Part shown: positions 1 through 8,203 of the stretch, one piece after another | Position numbering within the stretch: position 1 is the stretch's first letter | Layout: every line of letters starts with the position of its first letter | From: Actinomycetota bacterium | GTDB lineage: Bacteria > Actinomycetota > Thermoleophilia > RBG-16-64-13 | Reading direction: 5' to 3' | Length of the DNA: 64,000 bases | Assembly (NCBI GenBank): GCA_016278725.1 | Contig: JADQBG010000006.1 | Location: 1 to 64,000, forward strand | The notes under the pieces: model-generated | Databases searched by the model: none | What the model was told of the DNA's origin: nothing | Seen by the model: the letters and a program-made list of their open reading frames with translations, nothing else | Made by a program: the position numbers and the translations under genes

Positions 1-521
1 CCCCCCCCGCGCTCGTGGCGGGCAGGGTCGGCCTGGCGCTCCCGCCGCTGGCCGGCCTAGTGCTGAGAAGGTGGGGGGCGCTCGTCGCCTTCGTTTGCGG
101 CCTGACCCTGGCGGCGGCCGCCGGGCTTGCGGGCTGGGCCACGCTGCCCTACACCTTCAGCCCGGATCCGGGGCCGGTGCTGCTCGAAGGCAGGTACGCG
201 GAGAACCCGTTGGTGGCCCTCGAGTATCTGGCGCGCTATCTCGATCTTCGGCCGGAGCTCTTGCTGCAGGCGGCGCTGTTCGGCGCCTTTGCGCTGCTGT
301 TCCCCCTGCTTCTGCGTCTGCGCGAAAGACGCAGGATTTGGGCGGCGGCGGTCTACCTGGGAATGTTGTTCGCTGCTTTCGTGGCGGCGCCGCCCCTGCT
401 CTTGGGGGTATCTGTCGCCCTGGGACCGTTCTTCATCGCGTATTTGCCCTGCGTTATACTCGTCACCTTGATCAGCCTCCTGTTTTCGCCGGAGGAATCG
501 AATTCGGCAGCGGAGCATTAG
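1..521 (+). CDS. Partial multi-spanning membrane protein (C-terminal part)
   Basis: The reading frame is open to the left edge of the window. The GTG at 15 is only the first in-window start, so I treat this as the C-terminal part of a longer protein. About 168 residues are visible. They contain four hydrophobic segments (about residues 22-42, 85-100, 108-130 and 132-155) separated by short charged stretches such as RLRERRR, so it is an integral membrane protein. It ends 11 bases before fhaA and probably belongs to the same transcription unit. I do not recognise the family, and nothing identifies a substrate or enzymatic activity. Confidence 0.6.
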   Translation, partial: PPALVAGRVGLALPPLAGLVLRRWGALVAFVCGLTLAAAAGLAGWATLPYTFSPDPGPVLLEGRYAENPLVALEYLARYLDLRPELLLQAALFGAFALLFPLLLRLRERRRIWAAAVYLGMLFAAFVAAPPLLLGVSVALGPFFIAYLPCVILVTLISLLFSPEESNSAAEH

Positions 522-532
522 CCTTGGGCGTG

Positions 533-1489
533 ATGAAAAGACTTGAGTCAGGCGTTGAGCGGGCTTTTGGCCGGGCCTTCAGCCGCTCGACCGCGCGTGT
601 CGAGCCGGCGGAGCTGGCTCAGAAGCTCGTCAAGGAGATGGATGACCACAAGGTTTCTTCCGTCTCGCGGGTCTACGTCCCCAACAAGTTCACCATCTAT
701 CTCTGTCAGCAGGACCGGGATTACTACCGGGCCTTCGAACGCTCGCTGACCGAAGAGCTGGAGGAGCACGTGCTCAAGCACGCGCAGACCGCGGGCCTCA
801 GCCTGGTTGCCGCTCCCCGGGTGCGCGTAAAGTTGGACCGGGATCTCAAGGCCGGGCAATTCGGGATTCTGGCCGAAGTAGCTGAGGAAGATATGTCGCT
901 GGAGAAGTCTTCGGCGGCAGCCGGGGCGGAAGCCGTCTTCGCGTCTGAGCCGCAGGCGCCTTACCGCGAAGAGGTTGCCGCCGGGCCTGGCGGGCCCCGC
1001 GGCGGCCTTCAGTGGGAACCCGAGGAGCCGGCGGCTGCTATCGGACCCGATTGGGCGCCCGCGGGAGCCGGGGACGAACCATCAGGGGACGGCGCCCCTC
1101 TGGGGGCCTCGCCGTCTCCCGAACCGCAACCCGCCGTGGTCCCGATCAACCCCAAGGTGCTCGATACCCAGGACATTCCCGCCGCGGTGGCTTCCGACCT
1201 GGAACTGGCCCGTCAGACCATAGTTCTGCACCAGGGACGGCGCGCGCAGGAGTTTCACAAGGGACGGGTGGTGCTCGGGCGGGCCCGGCAGGTGGATTTC
1301 ACCCTCGATGACCCCAACGTCTCTCGTCGGCACGCCGCGGTGTACTGGGAGGGGGGAAGGCTTTTCGTGAAGGACCTCGGGTCGACCAACGGAACTCTGC
1401 TCAACGGGCGCCCCGTCACCGCCGGTCCCGTGGCTGTCGGCGACATCCTGACGTTGGGAGACTCCGAGGTCACCGTTCGAGTCGGCTAA
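533..1489 (+). CDS. fhaA: FhaA: DUF3662 plus C-terminal FHA domain protein
   Basis: Phosphothreonine-reading adaptor of the PknA/PknB pathway, which in mycobacteria controls septal and lateral peptidoglycan synthesis. The N-terminal 110 residues match the FhaA-type DUF3662 domain (VSRVYVPNKFTIYL; then SLTEELEEHVLKHA). A low-complexity Pro/Gly/Ala linker follows, then an FHA domain near residues 225-318 with the hallmark motifs GRARQVDF, SRRHAAVYW and DLGSTNGTLLNGRPV. The ORF track begins at 71, but everything upstream of MKRLESG reads as an out-of-frame shadow of the previous gene. I therefore start at ATG 533; GTG 530 is in frame directly before it. No strong ribosome site is visible, so translational coupling is possible. 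First of the conserved fhaA-fhaB-pstP-rodA-pbpA-pknB series. Confidence 0.93.
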   Translation: MKRLESGVERAFGRAFSRSTARVEPAELAQKLVKEMDDHKVSSVSRVYVPNKFTIYLCQQDRDYYRAFERSLTEELEEHVLKHAQTAGLSLVAAPRVRVKLDRDLKAGQFGILAEVAEEDMSLEKSSAAAGAEAVFASEPQAPYREEVAAGPGGPRGGLQWEPEEPAAAIGPDWAPAGAGDEPSGDGAPLGASPSPEPQPAVVPINPKVLDTQDIPAAVASDLELARQTIVLHQGRRAQEFHKGRVVLGRARQVDFTLDDPNVSRRHAAVYWEGGRLFVKDLGSTNGTLLNGRPVTAGPVAVGDILTLGDSEVTVRVG

Positions 1490-1501
1490 ACGGAGCGTCG
1501 C

Positions 1502-2020
1502 ATGCTCAATTTGCTCCTGCTGGGGGCCAAGTTCCTCTTTCTGCTCGTCCTCTATCTGTTCGTTTTGATGGTCATCCGTTCCGCCATCAAGGACGTGCGC
1601 CGGGCGGCTGCCCGCCCCACCCCTGGGGTCACTCCCCTGGACGAGTGGGGGGCGGCTCCGCCGTCCACCCCCTCACCCGGCGCCGTCGGCGGCCACGGGG
1701 CCGGGCGCACCTCCCCGGCGGGCGGCGACTGGGTGGTCCAGGTGGTCAGCAGCGCCGAGTTACCCCGCGGTCAGGCTTACCGGGTACCTCCGGGAGGCCT
1801 GATGATCGGGCGCTCTACTGGGGCCGATCTTCACCTGCGCGACACATTCGTCTCCTCCCAGCACGCCCGGCTCTCGGTCACGGATCAGGGCCTGCTGCTG
1901 GAGGATCTGAAGAGCACCAACGGCACCCTGCTCAACGGGGCGGAAGTCTCGGAGGCCTGGTTGCGGCCGGGAGACGAGATCGCCATAGGTGACACCGTGC
2001 TCAAGGCCGAGGTGCGCTGA
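1502..2020 (+). CDS. fhaB: FhaB/FipA-like membrane-anchored FHA protein
   Basis: A 172-residue protein with one N-terminal membrane segment (about residues 3-24), a Pro/Gly-rich linker, and a C-terminal FHA domain (about residues 80-170). The FHA domain carries GRSTGADLHL, SSQHARLSV and DLKSTNGTLLNGAEV, so the phosphopeptide-binding Arg, Ser and Asn positions are present. In actinobacteria the homologue (FipA) binds phosphorylated division proteins. The gene starts 13 bases after fhaA, and its TGA stop overlaps the pstP ATG by one base, indicating co-translation. Confidence 0.93.
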   Translation: MLNLLLLGAKFLFLLVLYLFVLMVIRSAIKDVRRAAARPTPGVTPLDEWGAAPPSTPSPGAVGGHGAGRTSPAGGDWVVQVVSSAELPRGQAYRVPPGGLMIGRSTGADLHLRDTFVSSQHARLSVTDQGLLLEDLKSTNGTLLNGAEVSEAWLRPGDEIAIGDTVLKAEVR

Positions 2021-3366
2021 TGCGACTGCGTTACGCCGCCGCCACGGACGTGGGTCTGATCCGCAGCGGCAACGAGGATTCGTTCATCGCCCGCGACGAC
2101 CTCTTCGTGGTCTGTGACGGGATGGGGGGTGCCCGAGCGGGGGAGGTGGCCTCGGCTACCGCCTGCGAGACCATCGGGGCCCTCGACCCCGGCAGCGCCG
2201 GCCGGGAAGAGCTCAACCGCATCGTGTTCGAAGCGAATAAAGCGGTGATTCAAAAGGGTGCGGGAGACCCGCAACTCCAGGGCATGGGCACCACCATGAC
2301 CGCCGCCTTCCGCACCGGTCCGGGGAGCCTCGCCCTGGCCCACGTCGGCGACTCCCGAGCCTACCTCTTACGCAACCAGGCCTTGCACCAGCTCACCCAG
2401 GACCACTCGTTGGTGGGCGAACTGGTTCGCCAGGGCCGTCTGACTCCCGAGCAGGCCGCGGTTCACCCGCACCGCAGCGTGATCACTCGTGCGATCGGCA
2501 TCGAGCCCGAGACGCTTCCCGATCTCTTTCAGCTGACCTTGGAGACGGGCGACCGGCTCCTCCTCTGCAGTGACGGCTTGAGCGGGATGGTGGACGACCA
2601 GGCGATCGAGCGCATCCTGGGCGAGGGCGACGACCCCGCCGCGGTGGCGGCAGCCCTGGTCGATGCCGCTCTGCAAAACGGCGGCGAGGACAACGTCACC
2701 GTGGTGGTGGTTTTGGCGGAGGAAGGCGAGGGCTCCGTGGGCATCCCGGCTGGGGCCGGTGCGACGGAAACGGGCGCCGAGGAGTCTTCCGGGCGGGGGC
2801 GCGGTTGGGGGCCAGGGTCCGCCATGCCCGGCGGGAAGCATTTCCGCGAGGCGGGCAGGCGGCTGCGGGGAGGAGCCGCCGCCGTGGCCGGCAACGTGCC
2901 GGGCGTCCGGGGTACCTCGCCCGGCGGCGGGTCCAGCGGCGGGCGCAGCGGCGGGCGCACCCTCCTCATCTGGGGCGGGGCCGTCCTCGGGGCGCTGTTC
3001 CTCGGCGTGGTGGCCTTCGCCATCTTCAACTCCTCGGTCTATTACGTCGGCACCCAGGACGGGCGCGTGGCACTGTTCAACGGGGTGCCTTACAGGTTGT
3101 TCGGCGCGGAGTTGTATGACGTGGTCGAGGTCACGCGCGCCGAGTACGGCGCGCAGCCCGATCACCTTCAGCAGCGGATCGCCTCCCATGAGTTGGTCAG
3201 CAAGGAGGAGGGTCAGCGCTTCATCCGCCAACTCTTCGAGCAGCCGGCCACGGACGGCGCACCCAGCACCACCCTGGGTGCGGCTGGGGAGGGCAGTACC
3301 ACCACCGGCCTCGGCGGCTCCGGAGCCGCCGGCCTCGGCACCTCCACCACTCGAACCGAACCTTGA
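2020..3366 (+). CDS. pstP: PstP: membrane-anchored PP2C-type Ser/Thr phosphatase
   Basis: Dephosphorylates PknB and its substrates. The cytoplasmic PP2C domain (about residues 1-235) has all metal-site motifs: GNEDSF, VVCDGMGG, GMGTTMTAAF, HVGDSRAYL, LLLCSDGLSG and GGEDNVTVVVV. A Gly/Arg-rich linker leads to one membrane helix (about residues 320-343), then an extracytoplasmic tail of about 105 residues ending in Thr/Gly repeats. This is the usual PstP topology. The stop codon TGA overlaps the TTG start of the next gene (rodA), so the genes are tightly coupled. Confidence 0.95.
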   Translation: MRLRYAAATDVGLIRSGNEDSFIARDDLFVVCDGMGGARAGEVASATACETIGALDPGSAGREELNRIVFEANKAVIQKGAGDPQLQGMGTTMTAAFRTGPGSLALAHVGDSRAYLLRNQALHQLTQDHSLVGELVRQGRLTPEQAAVHPHRSVITRAIGIEPETLPDLFQLTLETGDRLLLCSDGLSGMVDDQAIERILGEGDDPAAVAAALVDAALQNGGEDNVTVVVVLAEEGEGSVGIPAGAGATETGAEESSGRGRGWGPGSAMPGGKHFREAGRRLRGGAAAVAGNVPGVRGTSPGGGSSGGRSGGRTLLIWGGAVLGALFLGVVAFAIFNSSVYYVGTQDGRVALFNGVPYRLFGAELYDVVEVTRAEYGAQPDHLQQRIASHELVSKEEGQRFIRQLFEQPATDGAPSTTLGAAGEGSTTTGLGGSGAAGLGTSTTRTEP

Positions 3367-4751
3367 GCCCGCGAAATCGAGAACTGCTCTTCCTTCTGCC
3401 TGCCGTGCTGGTCACCACGATCGGCTTCGCCACCATCTACATCCGCGAAGCGGAGCGGCTGGAGTGGGCCTCACTTTCCTACGGCGGGATCTTCCTTGGG
3501 CTGTTCGGGCTGGTGCACGTGGCTGAGCGCTTCTTGGCGTCTCAGGCCGACCCCTATCTGCTCCCCATAACGGCCCTGCTTTCTTCGCTCGGGATCATGA
3601 TGATCTACCGCCTGAATCCGGACCTCGCTCTGCAGCAGGCGGTTTGGCTGCTGGTGGGACTCGGGGTCTTCGTCTTCGTGCTGATCGTGGCGCGGCCCCT
3701 GGCGCGCCTCGCCTCATACAAGTATTTGCTGGGACTCGCCGGAATCGGGTTGCTGCTCTTCACCGTGCTCTTCGGGCGCGAGGTCTACGGGGCGCGCCTT
3801 TGGGTGCGCGTCGCCGGCATCGGCTTTCAACCTCCGGAATTCGCCAAGCTCTTCCTGGTGGTCTTCTTCGCCGCCTATCTGGCCGACGTGCGCGAACTGC
3901 TTGCGGTAAGCACGCGGCGCATCCTTGGCATTGCCTTCCCCCCGCTAAAGTATCTGGGCCCGCTGCTCGCTCTTTGGGGGTTGGCGCTGGCTTTGATGAT
4001 CTTCCTGAGGGACCTAGGAACCAGCCTGCTCTTTTTCGGGGCGCTGCTGGCGCTGATGTACGTGGCCACCTCGCGCCTGCTCTACGTGGTCGTCGGCACC
4101 GGCCTCTTCGCCGGGGGGGCCACCGTGCTCTACCAGCTGTTTCCGCACGTCCAGAGGCGGGTGGACGTCTGGTTGGATCCCTGGGCGGACGTGCAGGATG
4201 CGGGATACCAGATCGTGCAGTCGCTCTTTGCGCTCGCCGAAGGCGGTCTGACCGGGCGCGGCCTGGGACAGGGTTTTCTGATCACTCCCAGCGGCAGAAC
4301 CCTGATCCCGGCGCTCGAGACGGACTTCATCTTCTCGGCCATAGGCGAGGAACTCGGCCTCGCGGGGGCGGTGGGGATCGTCCTGCTCTTCTTCATCTTC
4401 GTCTGGCGGGGCCTGCGCATCGCGCTTGCCTCTAGCGACGACTTCGTGCGGCTCCTTTCCGCCGGGCTCACGGCGATCTTCGGCCTGCAGGCCTTTCTGA
4501 TCTTGGGCGGAGTGATCAAGCTGATCCCGCTCACCGGCATCACCCTGCCCTTCGTCAGCTACGGCGGAAGCTCCATCGTGGCCAATTTCGCGCTGCTTGC
4601 GCTGCTGCTGCGGGCCAGCCACGAGGCCACCCGGCAGGAAGAGGCCCGGCTCGAGGCGGCCGTCCGGGGGCCGGCGCCCGAGAACCCGGTGGTGGTGGGG
4701 CCACCGGCCGGCGGTCTCCGCGGACTGCGGACCGAGGGGCGGGGGACCTGA
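3363..4751 (+). CDS. rodA: RodA/FtsW family SEDS peptidoglycan glycosyltransferase
   Basis: A 462-residue polytopic membrane protein of the SEDS family, which polymerises lipid II into glycan strands with a partner class B PBP. Around 10-12 hydrophobic helices are visible. Family motifs include YGARLWVRV, QPPEFAKLFLV, LRDLGTSLLF, GYQIVQSLFALAEGGLTGRG, IPALETDFIFSAIGEELG and the C-terminal PFVSYGGSS. The start is TTG at 3363, overlapping the pstP stop. It lies directly upstream of a PBP with a 1-base overlap, so the pair probably forms the polymerase-transpeptidase complex. Whether it is the elongation (RodA) or division (FtsW) paralogue cannot be decided from sequence alone; cluster position favours RodA. 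Confidence 0.94.
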   Translation: MSPRNRELLFLLPAVLVTTIGFATIYIREAERLEWASLSYGGIFLGLFGLVHVAERFLASQADPYLLPITALLSSLGIMMIYRLNPDLALQQAVWLLVGLGVFVFVLIVARPLARLASYKYLLGLAGIGLLLFTVLFGREVYGARLWVRVAGIGFQPPEFAKLFLVVFFAAYLADVRELLAVSTRRILGIAFPPLKYLGPLLALWGLALALMIFLRDLGTSLLFFGALLALMYVATSRLLYVVVGTGLFAGGATVLYQLFPHVQRRVDVWLDPWADVQDAGYQIVQSLFALAEGGLTGRGLGQGFLITPSGRTLIPALETDFIFSAIGEELGLAGAVGIVLLFFIFVWRGLRIALASSDDFVRLLSAGLTAIFGLQAFLILGGVIKLIPLTGITLPFVSYGGSSIVANFALLALLLRASHEATRQEEARLEAAVRGPAPENPVVVGPPAGGLRGLRTEGRGT

Positions 4752-6142
4752 TGGAAAGACCGCTAAAGCGCCTGCTTTACTTCTTCGCCGTCCTCTTCCT
4801 GGCCCTGATCGTGCAGCTCAGCTACGTCCAGGTCTACGCCGCCTCCGACCTGAAGAACCACGCCGCCAACACCCGCGCCCTGGACGCGCAGATGCGCATC
4901 GAGCGGGGGGTGATCACGGCGGCCGACGGCACCGTGGTCGCGCAGAACCGGCAGGAGGGGGGCTACTTCTTGCGGGAATACCCTCTGGGTGAGCTGCTCG
5001 CCCCCTGGCTGGGCTACAACTCCCTGCGCTACGGACGGTCCGGCGTGGAGAGGGTCTACAACCCGGAACTGACCGGAGAGACCGATGAACTGACGGCGCG
5101 CAGCCTGCTGGACATCCTGACCGACAAGCCCAAGCGCGGCGCCGATCTGCAATTGACCGTGGATCTGGCGGTTCAGCGCGCGGCGGTGGAGGGCTTGGGC
5201 GAGCGAAAGGGCGCGGTGGTCGCGCTTGATCCGCGCACGGGACAGGTGCTGGCCATGGCCTCATGGCCGCGCTACGACCCCAATCAACTGGACGAGCGCT
5301 GGGAGGAACTCAACCAGGACGCCGACCGCCCCCTCCTGAACCGGGCGCTTCAGGGCCTCTATCCTCCGGGTTCCTCCTTCAAGCCGGTGGTCGCGGCAGC
5401 GGCTCTGGCCGAGGGGCTCTTCACTCCGGAATCGACCTTTACCGATGAGGGGCGTTACGTGGCCGGTGGTTTCCCGGTGACGAACTACGGCGGCAACACC
5501 TATGGCGAGCACGATCTGACTACCGCCCTGGCGAAGAGCATCAACACCACCTTCGCCAAGATCGGGGTGGCACTGGACGAGCAACTGCTGGCTTACGCCC
5601 GGGCTTTCGGGTTTGAGAAGGAACTTCCCCTGCCCCTGGAGTCTGCGGTCAGCAAGCTTCCCGAACCCTCGCAGATAGACACCGCGCATCTGGCCCAGAT
5701 CGCTTTTGGCCAGGGACAACTGCTGGCCACGCCTTTCCAGATGGCGCTGGTGGCGTCCGGCATCGCCAACGGCGGCCGCGTCATGAACCCCTATATCGTC
5801 GAGCAGGTCACCGACTTTCATGGATCCGTGATCGAGCAGGCCCAGCCGAGCGTGTGGCTGACCCCGGTCTCCCCCAGCGTGGCGGGGCAGGTCGCCGAGA
5901 TGATGGTTCAGGTGGTGGAGCGCGGCACCGGCACGCAGGCCGCGCTGCCCGGCGTCCGCGTCGCGGGCAAGACCGGAACCGCGGAGGTCGGCGAGGGCGG
6001 GGACCACGCCTGGTTTATCGGATTCGCGCCGGCGGATGATCCCCGGGTGGCGGTGGCCGTGTTGGTCGAGAACGCCGGCGGCGGAGGCAGCGTGGCCGCA
6101 CCGGTGGCCCGCGCGGTGCTCGAAGCGGGCCTCGCCCGATGA
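4751..6142 (+). CDS. pbpA: PbpA: class B penicillin-binding protein (transpeptidase)
   Basis: Cross-links peptidoglycan stems as partner of the preceding SEDS protein. It has an N-terminal signal-anchor (about residues 8-28), then a short dimerisation region (RGVITAADGTVVA). The transpeptidase domain has all three active-site motifs: SSFK near residue 207, SIN near residue 262 and KTGTAE near residue 407. At 463 residues it matches the short PbpA type rather than FtsI (about 600). It has no PASTA repeats; those are on the neighbouring PknB. It overlaps rodA by one base. Confidence 0.95.
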   Translation: MERPLKRLLYFFAVLFLALIVQLSYVQVYAASDLKNHAANTRALDAQMRIERGVITAADGTVVAQNRQEGGYFLREYPLGELLAPWLGYNSLRYGRSGVERVYNPELTGETDELTARSLLDILTDKPKRGADLQLTVDLAVQRAAVEGLGERKGAVVALDPRTGQVLAMASWPRYDPNQLDERWEELNQDADRPLLNRALQGLYPPGSSFKPVVAAAALAEGLFTPESTFTDEGRYVAGGFPVTNYGGNTYGEHDLTTALAKSINTTFAKIGVALDEQLLAYARAFGFEKELPLPLESAVSKLPEPSQIDTAHLAQIAFGQGQLLATPFQMALVASGIANGGRVMNPYIVEQVTDFHGSVIEQAQPSVWLTPVSPSVAGQVAEMMVQVVERGTGTQAALPGVRVAGKTGTAEVGEGGDHAWFIGFAPADDPRVAVAVLVENAGGGGSVAAPVARAVLEAGLAR

Positions 6143-6248
6143 GCTTCCGCAGGGCAGGGCGCCGCCGGTCGAGGGCGAAAATGGCTTTGTTAGTATTCGG
6201 TTGTCTTAGAGCGGAGCGGCAGCCGCCGTCCAAAAAGGGAGCGAATCG

Positions 6249-8201
6249 GTGATTGGCCGTACCTTCGATGGCAGATATGAGGTTCTGAGCAAGCTCGGCT
6301 CGGGCGGAATGGCCGAGGTCTACCTGGCGCACGACGCTCACCTGGACCGGCAGGTGGCGCTCAAAGTGCTGTCCAGCCGCTACGCCGAGGACGAGCAGTT
6401 CGTCGAGCGTTTCCGCCGGGAGGCGAGCAACGCCGCCGGCCTCAACCACCCCAACATCGTGCAGATCTACGACCGGGGCGAAGCCGAGGGCACCTACTAC
6501 ATCGCCATGGAGTACCTGGACGGCCGTTCGCTCAAGGAGATCATCAAGCGCTACGGGCCCCTGGGCCCCAAGCACGTGGTCTCGATTTCGCGGCAGATCC
6601 TCGAGGCGCTCCGCTTTGCCCATCGCAAGGGCATCGTTCATCGCGACATCAAGCCGCAGAACATGCTGGTGGACGACGAGGGCCGGGTCAAGGTGACCGA
6701 CTTCGGCATCGCCCGGGCGGCCACGGCCTCCCGCATGACCGATACCGGCTCCATCGTGGGCACGGCCCAGTATCTCTCGCCGGAGCAGGCGCAGGGAACC
6801 GCGGTGGGCCCCTCCTCGGACCTCTATTCGCTGGGCATCGTCATGTACGAGATGGTGACCGCGCAGCTGCCCTTCGACGGCGATAACCCGGTTACGATCG
6901 CGATGAAGCAGGTGCACGAGCCGCCGGCCCCGCCCACCCAGATAAACGCGGACATTCCCGAGAACCTGGAGCGGGTCATCCTGCGCGCCCTGGCCAAGGA
7001 TCCGGCGGACCGCTACGCCGACGCCGATGAGTTCCTGGAGGATCTGGCGCGGGTGGAGCAGGGACAGGCGGTGGCGCCGCCTCCCATTTTCGCTGACGAG
7101 GCCGAGACCCGGGTGCTGGGGGCCGACGATCTGCCCACCCGGGTGCAGACTTCCGAGACCATGGTCAGGCCTAGGCCGGCCGCGGCGGCCTACACCCCCG
7201 GTCCGCCCTACGAAGAGGCGCGCGAGGAGGAGCGGGGCAGCCGCTTCTGGCCCTGGCTGCTGGTCATCCTGTTCCTGGTCGTGCTGGCAGTTGCCGCTTT
7301 CGCCCTCTTTCAGCTGCTCGGGGGGGAGGACGAGGAACTGCTCGAGGTGCCGCCTCTTACCGGCCTCACGTTGGAGGAGGCCACCCAGGAAATCACCGAC
7401 GCCGGCTTCGATTTGGGCAACGTGGACGAGGAGCAATCGCAGCTCCCCGAGGGCACCGTGATCGGTCAGGAACCCGACGTGGGCAGCCTGGCTCCCAGTG
7501 GCTCGGAGATCGACCTGGTGCTTTCGCTCGGCGAGCAGACCGTAGAGGTGCCTCCTCTTGAGGGGCTCACGGCCGACGAAGCCGCGACCGCCCTGGGCCA
7601 GGCCGGGTTGGAGATCGACATCGAGCAGGAAGCCTCGGCGGACGTGGAGGAGGGCCTCGTGGTCCGCAGCGAACCCGCGAGCGGCGAGTCGGTACCCACA
7701 GGCAGCACGGTGGTGGTCTTCGTCAGCATCGGCCCGGAGATCCAAATGGTGGAGGTGCCTTCGGTGGTCGGCCTCACCGATACCAAGGCCGCAGCCACGT
7801 TGGGGCAGGCGGGCTTCGAGGTCGCGATCAACCGGGAGGCAAGCGATGCTCCGGAACGTCAGGTGATCCGCCAGGAGCCCGCCGCCGGAGGCGAACTGGA
7901 GCAGGGGCAGACGGTCACCATCGTGGTGAGCTCGGGCCCCGCCCAGGTCAAGGTCACCGACGTAACCGGAACCTCCGAGGAAGAGGCCCGAAACCTGCTG
8001 CGCGATCAAGGCCTGTTCGTGGACGCACGGGGAGTGACCGCCGAGGCTGCGGCCGGCACCGTGGTCGACCAGAATCCTGCCGGGGGCACGAACGTGGCCC
8101 CCGGTTTCACCGTGGTTATCAGTGTCTCCACCGGTCCGCCCCCAACCACCTCGACAACTGCGCCCGCGGTGCCTTCGCCGACGACGACCACCGGAGGCTA
8201 G
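6249..8201 (+). CDS. pknB: PknB: Ser/Thr protein kinase with four PASTA repeats
   Basis: Receptor-type kinase controlling wall growth. The kinase domain (about residues 10-270) has a complete catalytic set: LGSGGMAEVYL, VALKVL, HRDIKPQN, DFGIARA and an SIVGTAQYLSPEQA activation/APE-like segment. A juxtamembrane linker leads to one helix (WPWLLVILFLVVLAVAAFAL, about residue 334). Four PASTA repeats follow (starting near 365, 431, 501 and 569), then a Pro/Thr tail. PASTA domains sense muropeptides or lipid II in this family. The start is GTG 6249. The 107-base gap after pbpA is the largest break in the operon and could hold a secondary promoter, but I see no convincing -35/-10 pair. Confidence 0.96.
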   Translation: MIGRTFDGRYEVLSKLGSGGMAEVYLAHDAHLDRQVALKVLSSRYAEDEQFVERFRREASNAAGLNHPNIVQIYDRGEAEGTYYIAMEYLDGRSLKEIIKRYGPLGPKHVVSISRQILEALRFAHRKGIVHRDIKPQNMLVDDEGRVKVTDFGIARAATASRMTDTGSIVGTAQYLSPEQAQGTAVGPSSDLYSLGIVMYEMVTAQLPFDGDNPVTIAMKQVHEPPAPPTQINADIPENLERVILRALAKDPADRYADADEFLEDLARVEQGQAVAPPPIFADEAETRVLGADDLPTRVQTSETMVRPRPAAAAYTPGPPYEEAREEERGSRFWPWLLVILFLVVLAVAAFALFQLLGGEDEELLEVPPLTGLTLEEATQEITDAGFDLGNVDEEQSQLPEGTVIGQEPDVGSLAPSGSEIDLVLSLGEQTVEVPPLEGLTADEAATALGQAGLEIDIEQEASADVEEGLVVRSEPASGESVPTGSTVVVFVSIGPEIQMVEVPSVVGLTDTKAAATLGQAGFEVAINREASDAPERQVIRQEPAAGGELEQGQTVTIVVSSGPAQVKVTDVTGTSEEEARNLLRDQGLFVDARGVTAEAAAGTVVDQNPAGGTNVAPGFTVVISVSTGPPPTTSTTAPAVPSPTTTTGG

Positions 8202-8203
8202 AC

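Noticed and set aside
6015-8009. 664-residue minus-strand ORF opposite pknB
   Set aside because: Shadow ORF in GC-rich sequence; the plus-strand kinase and PASTA repeats are unambiguous.
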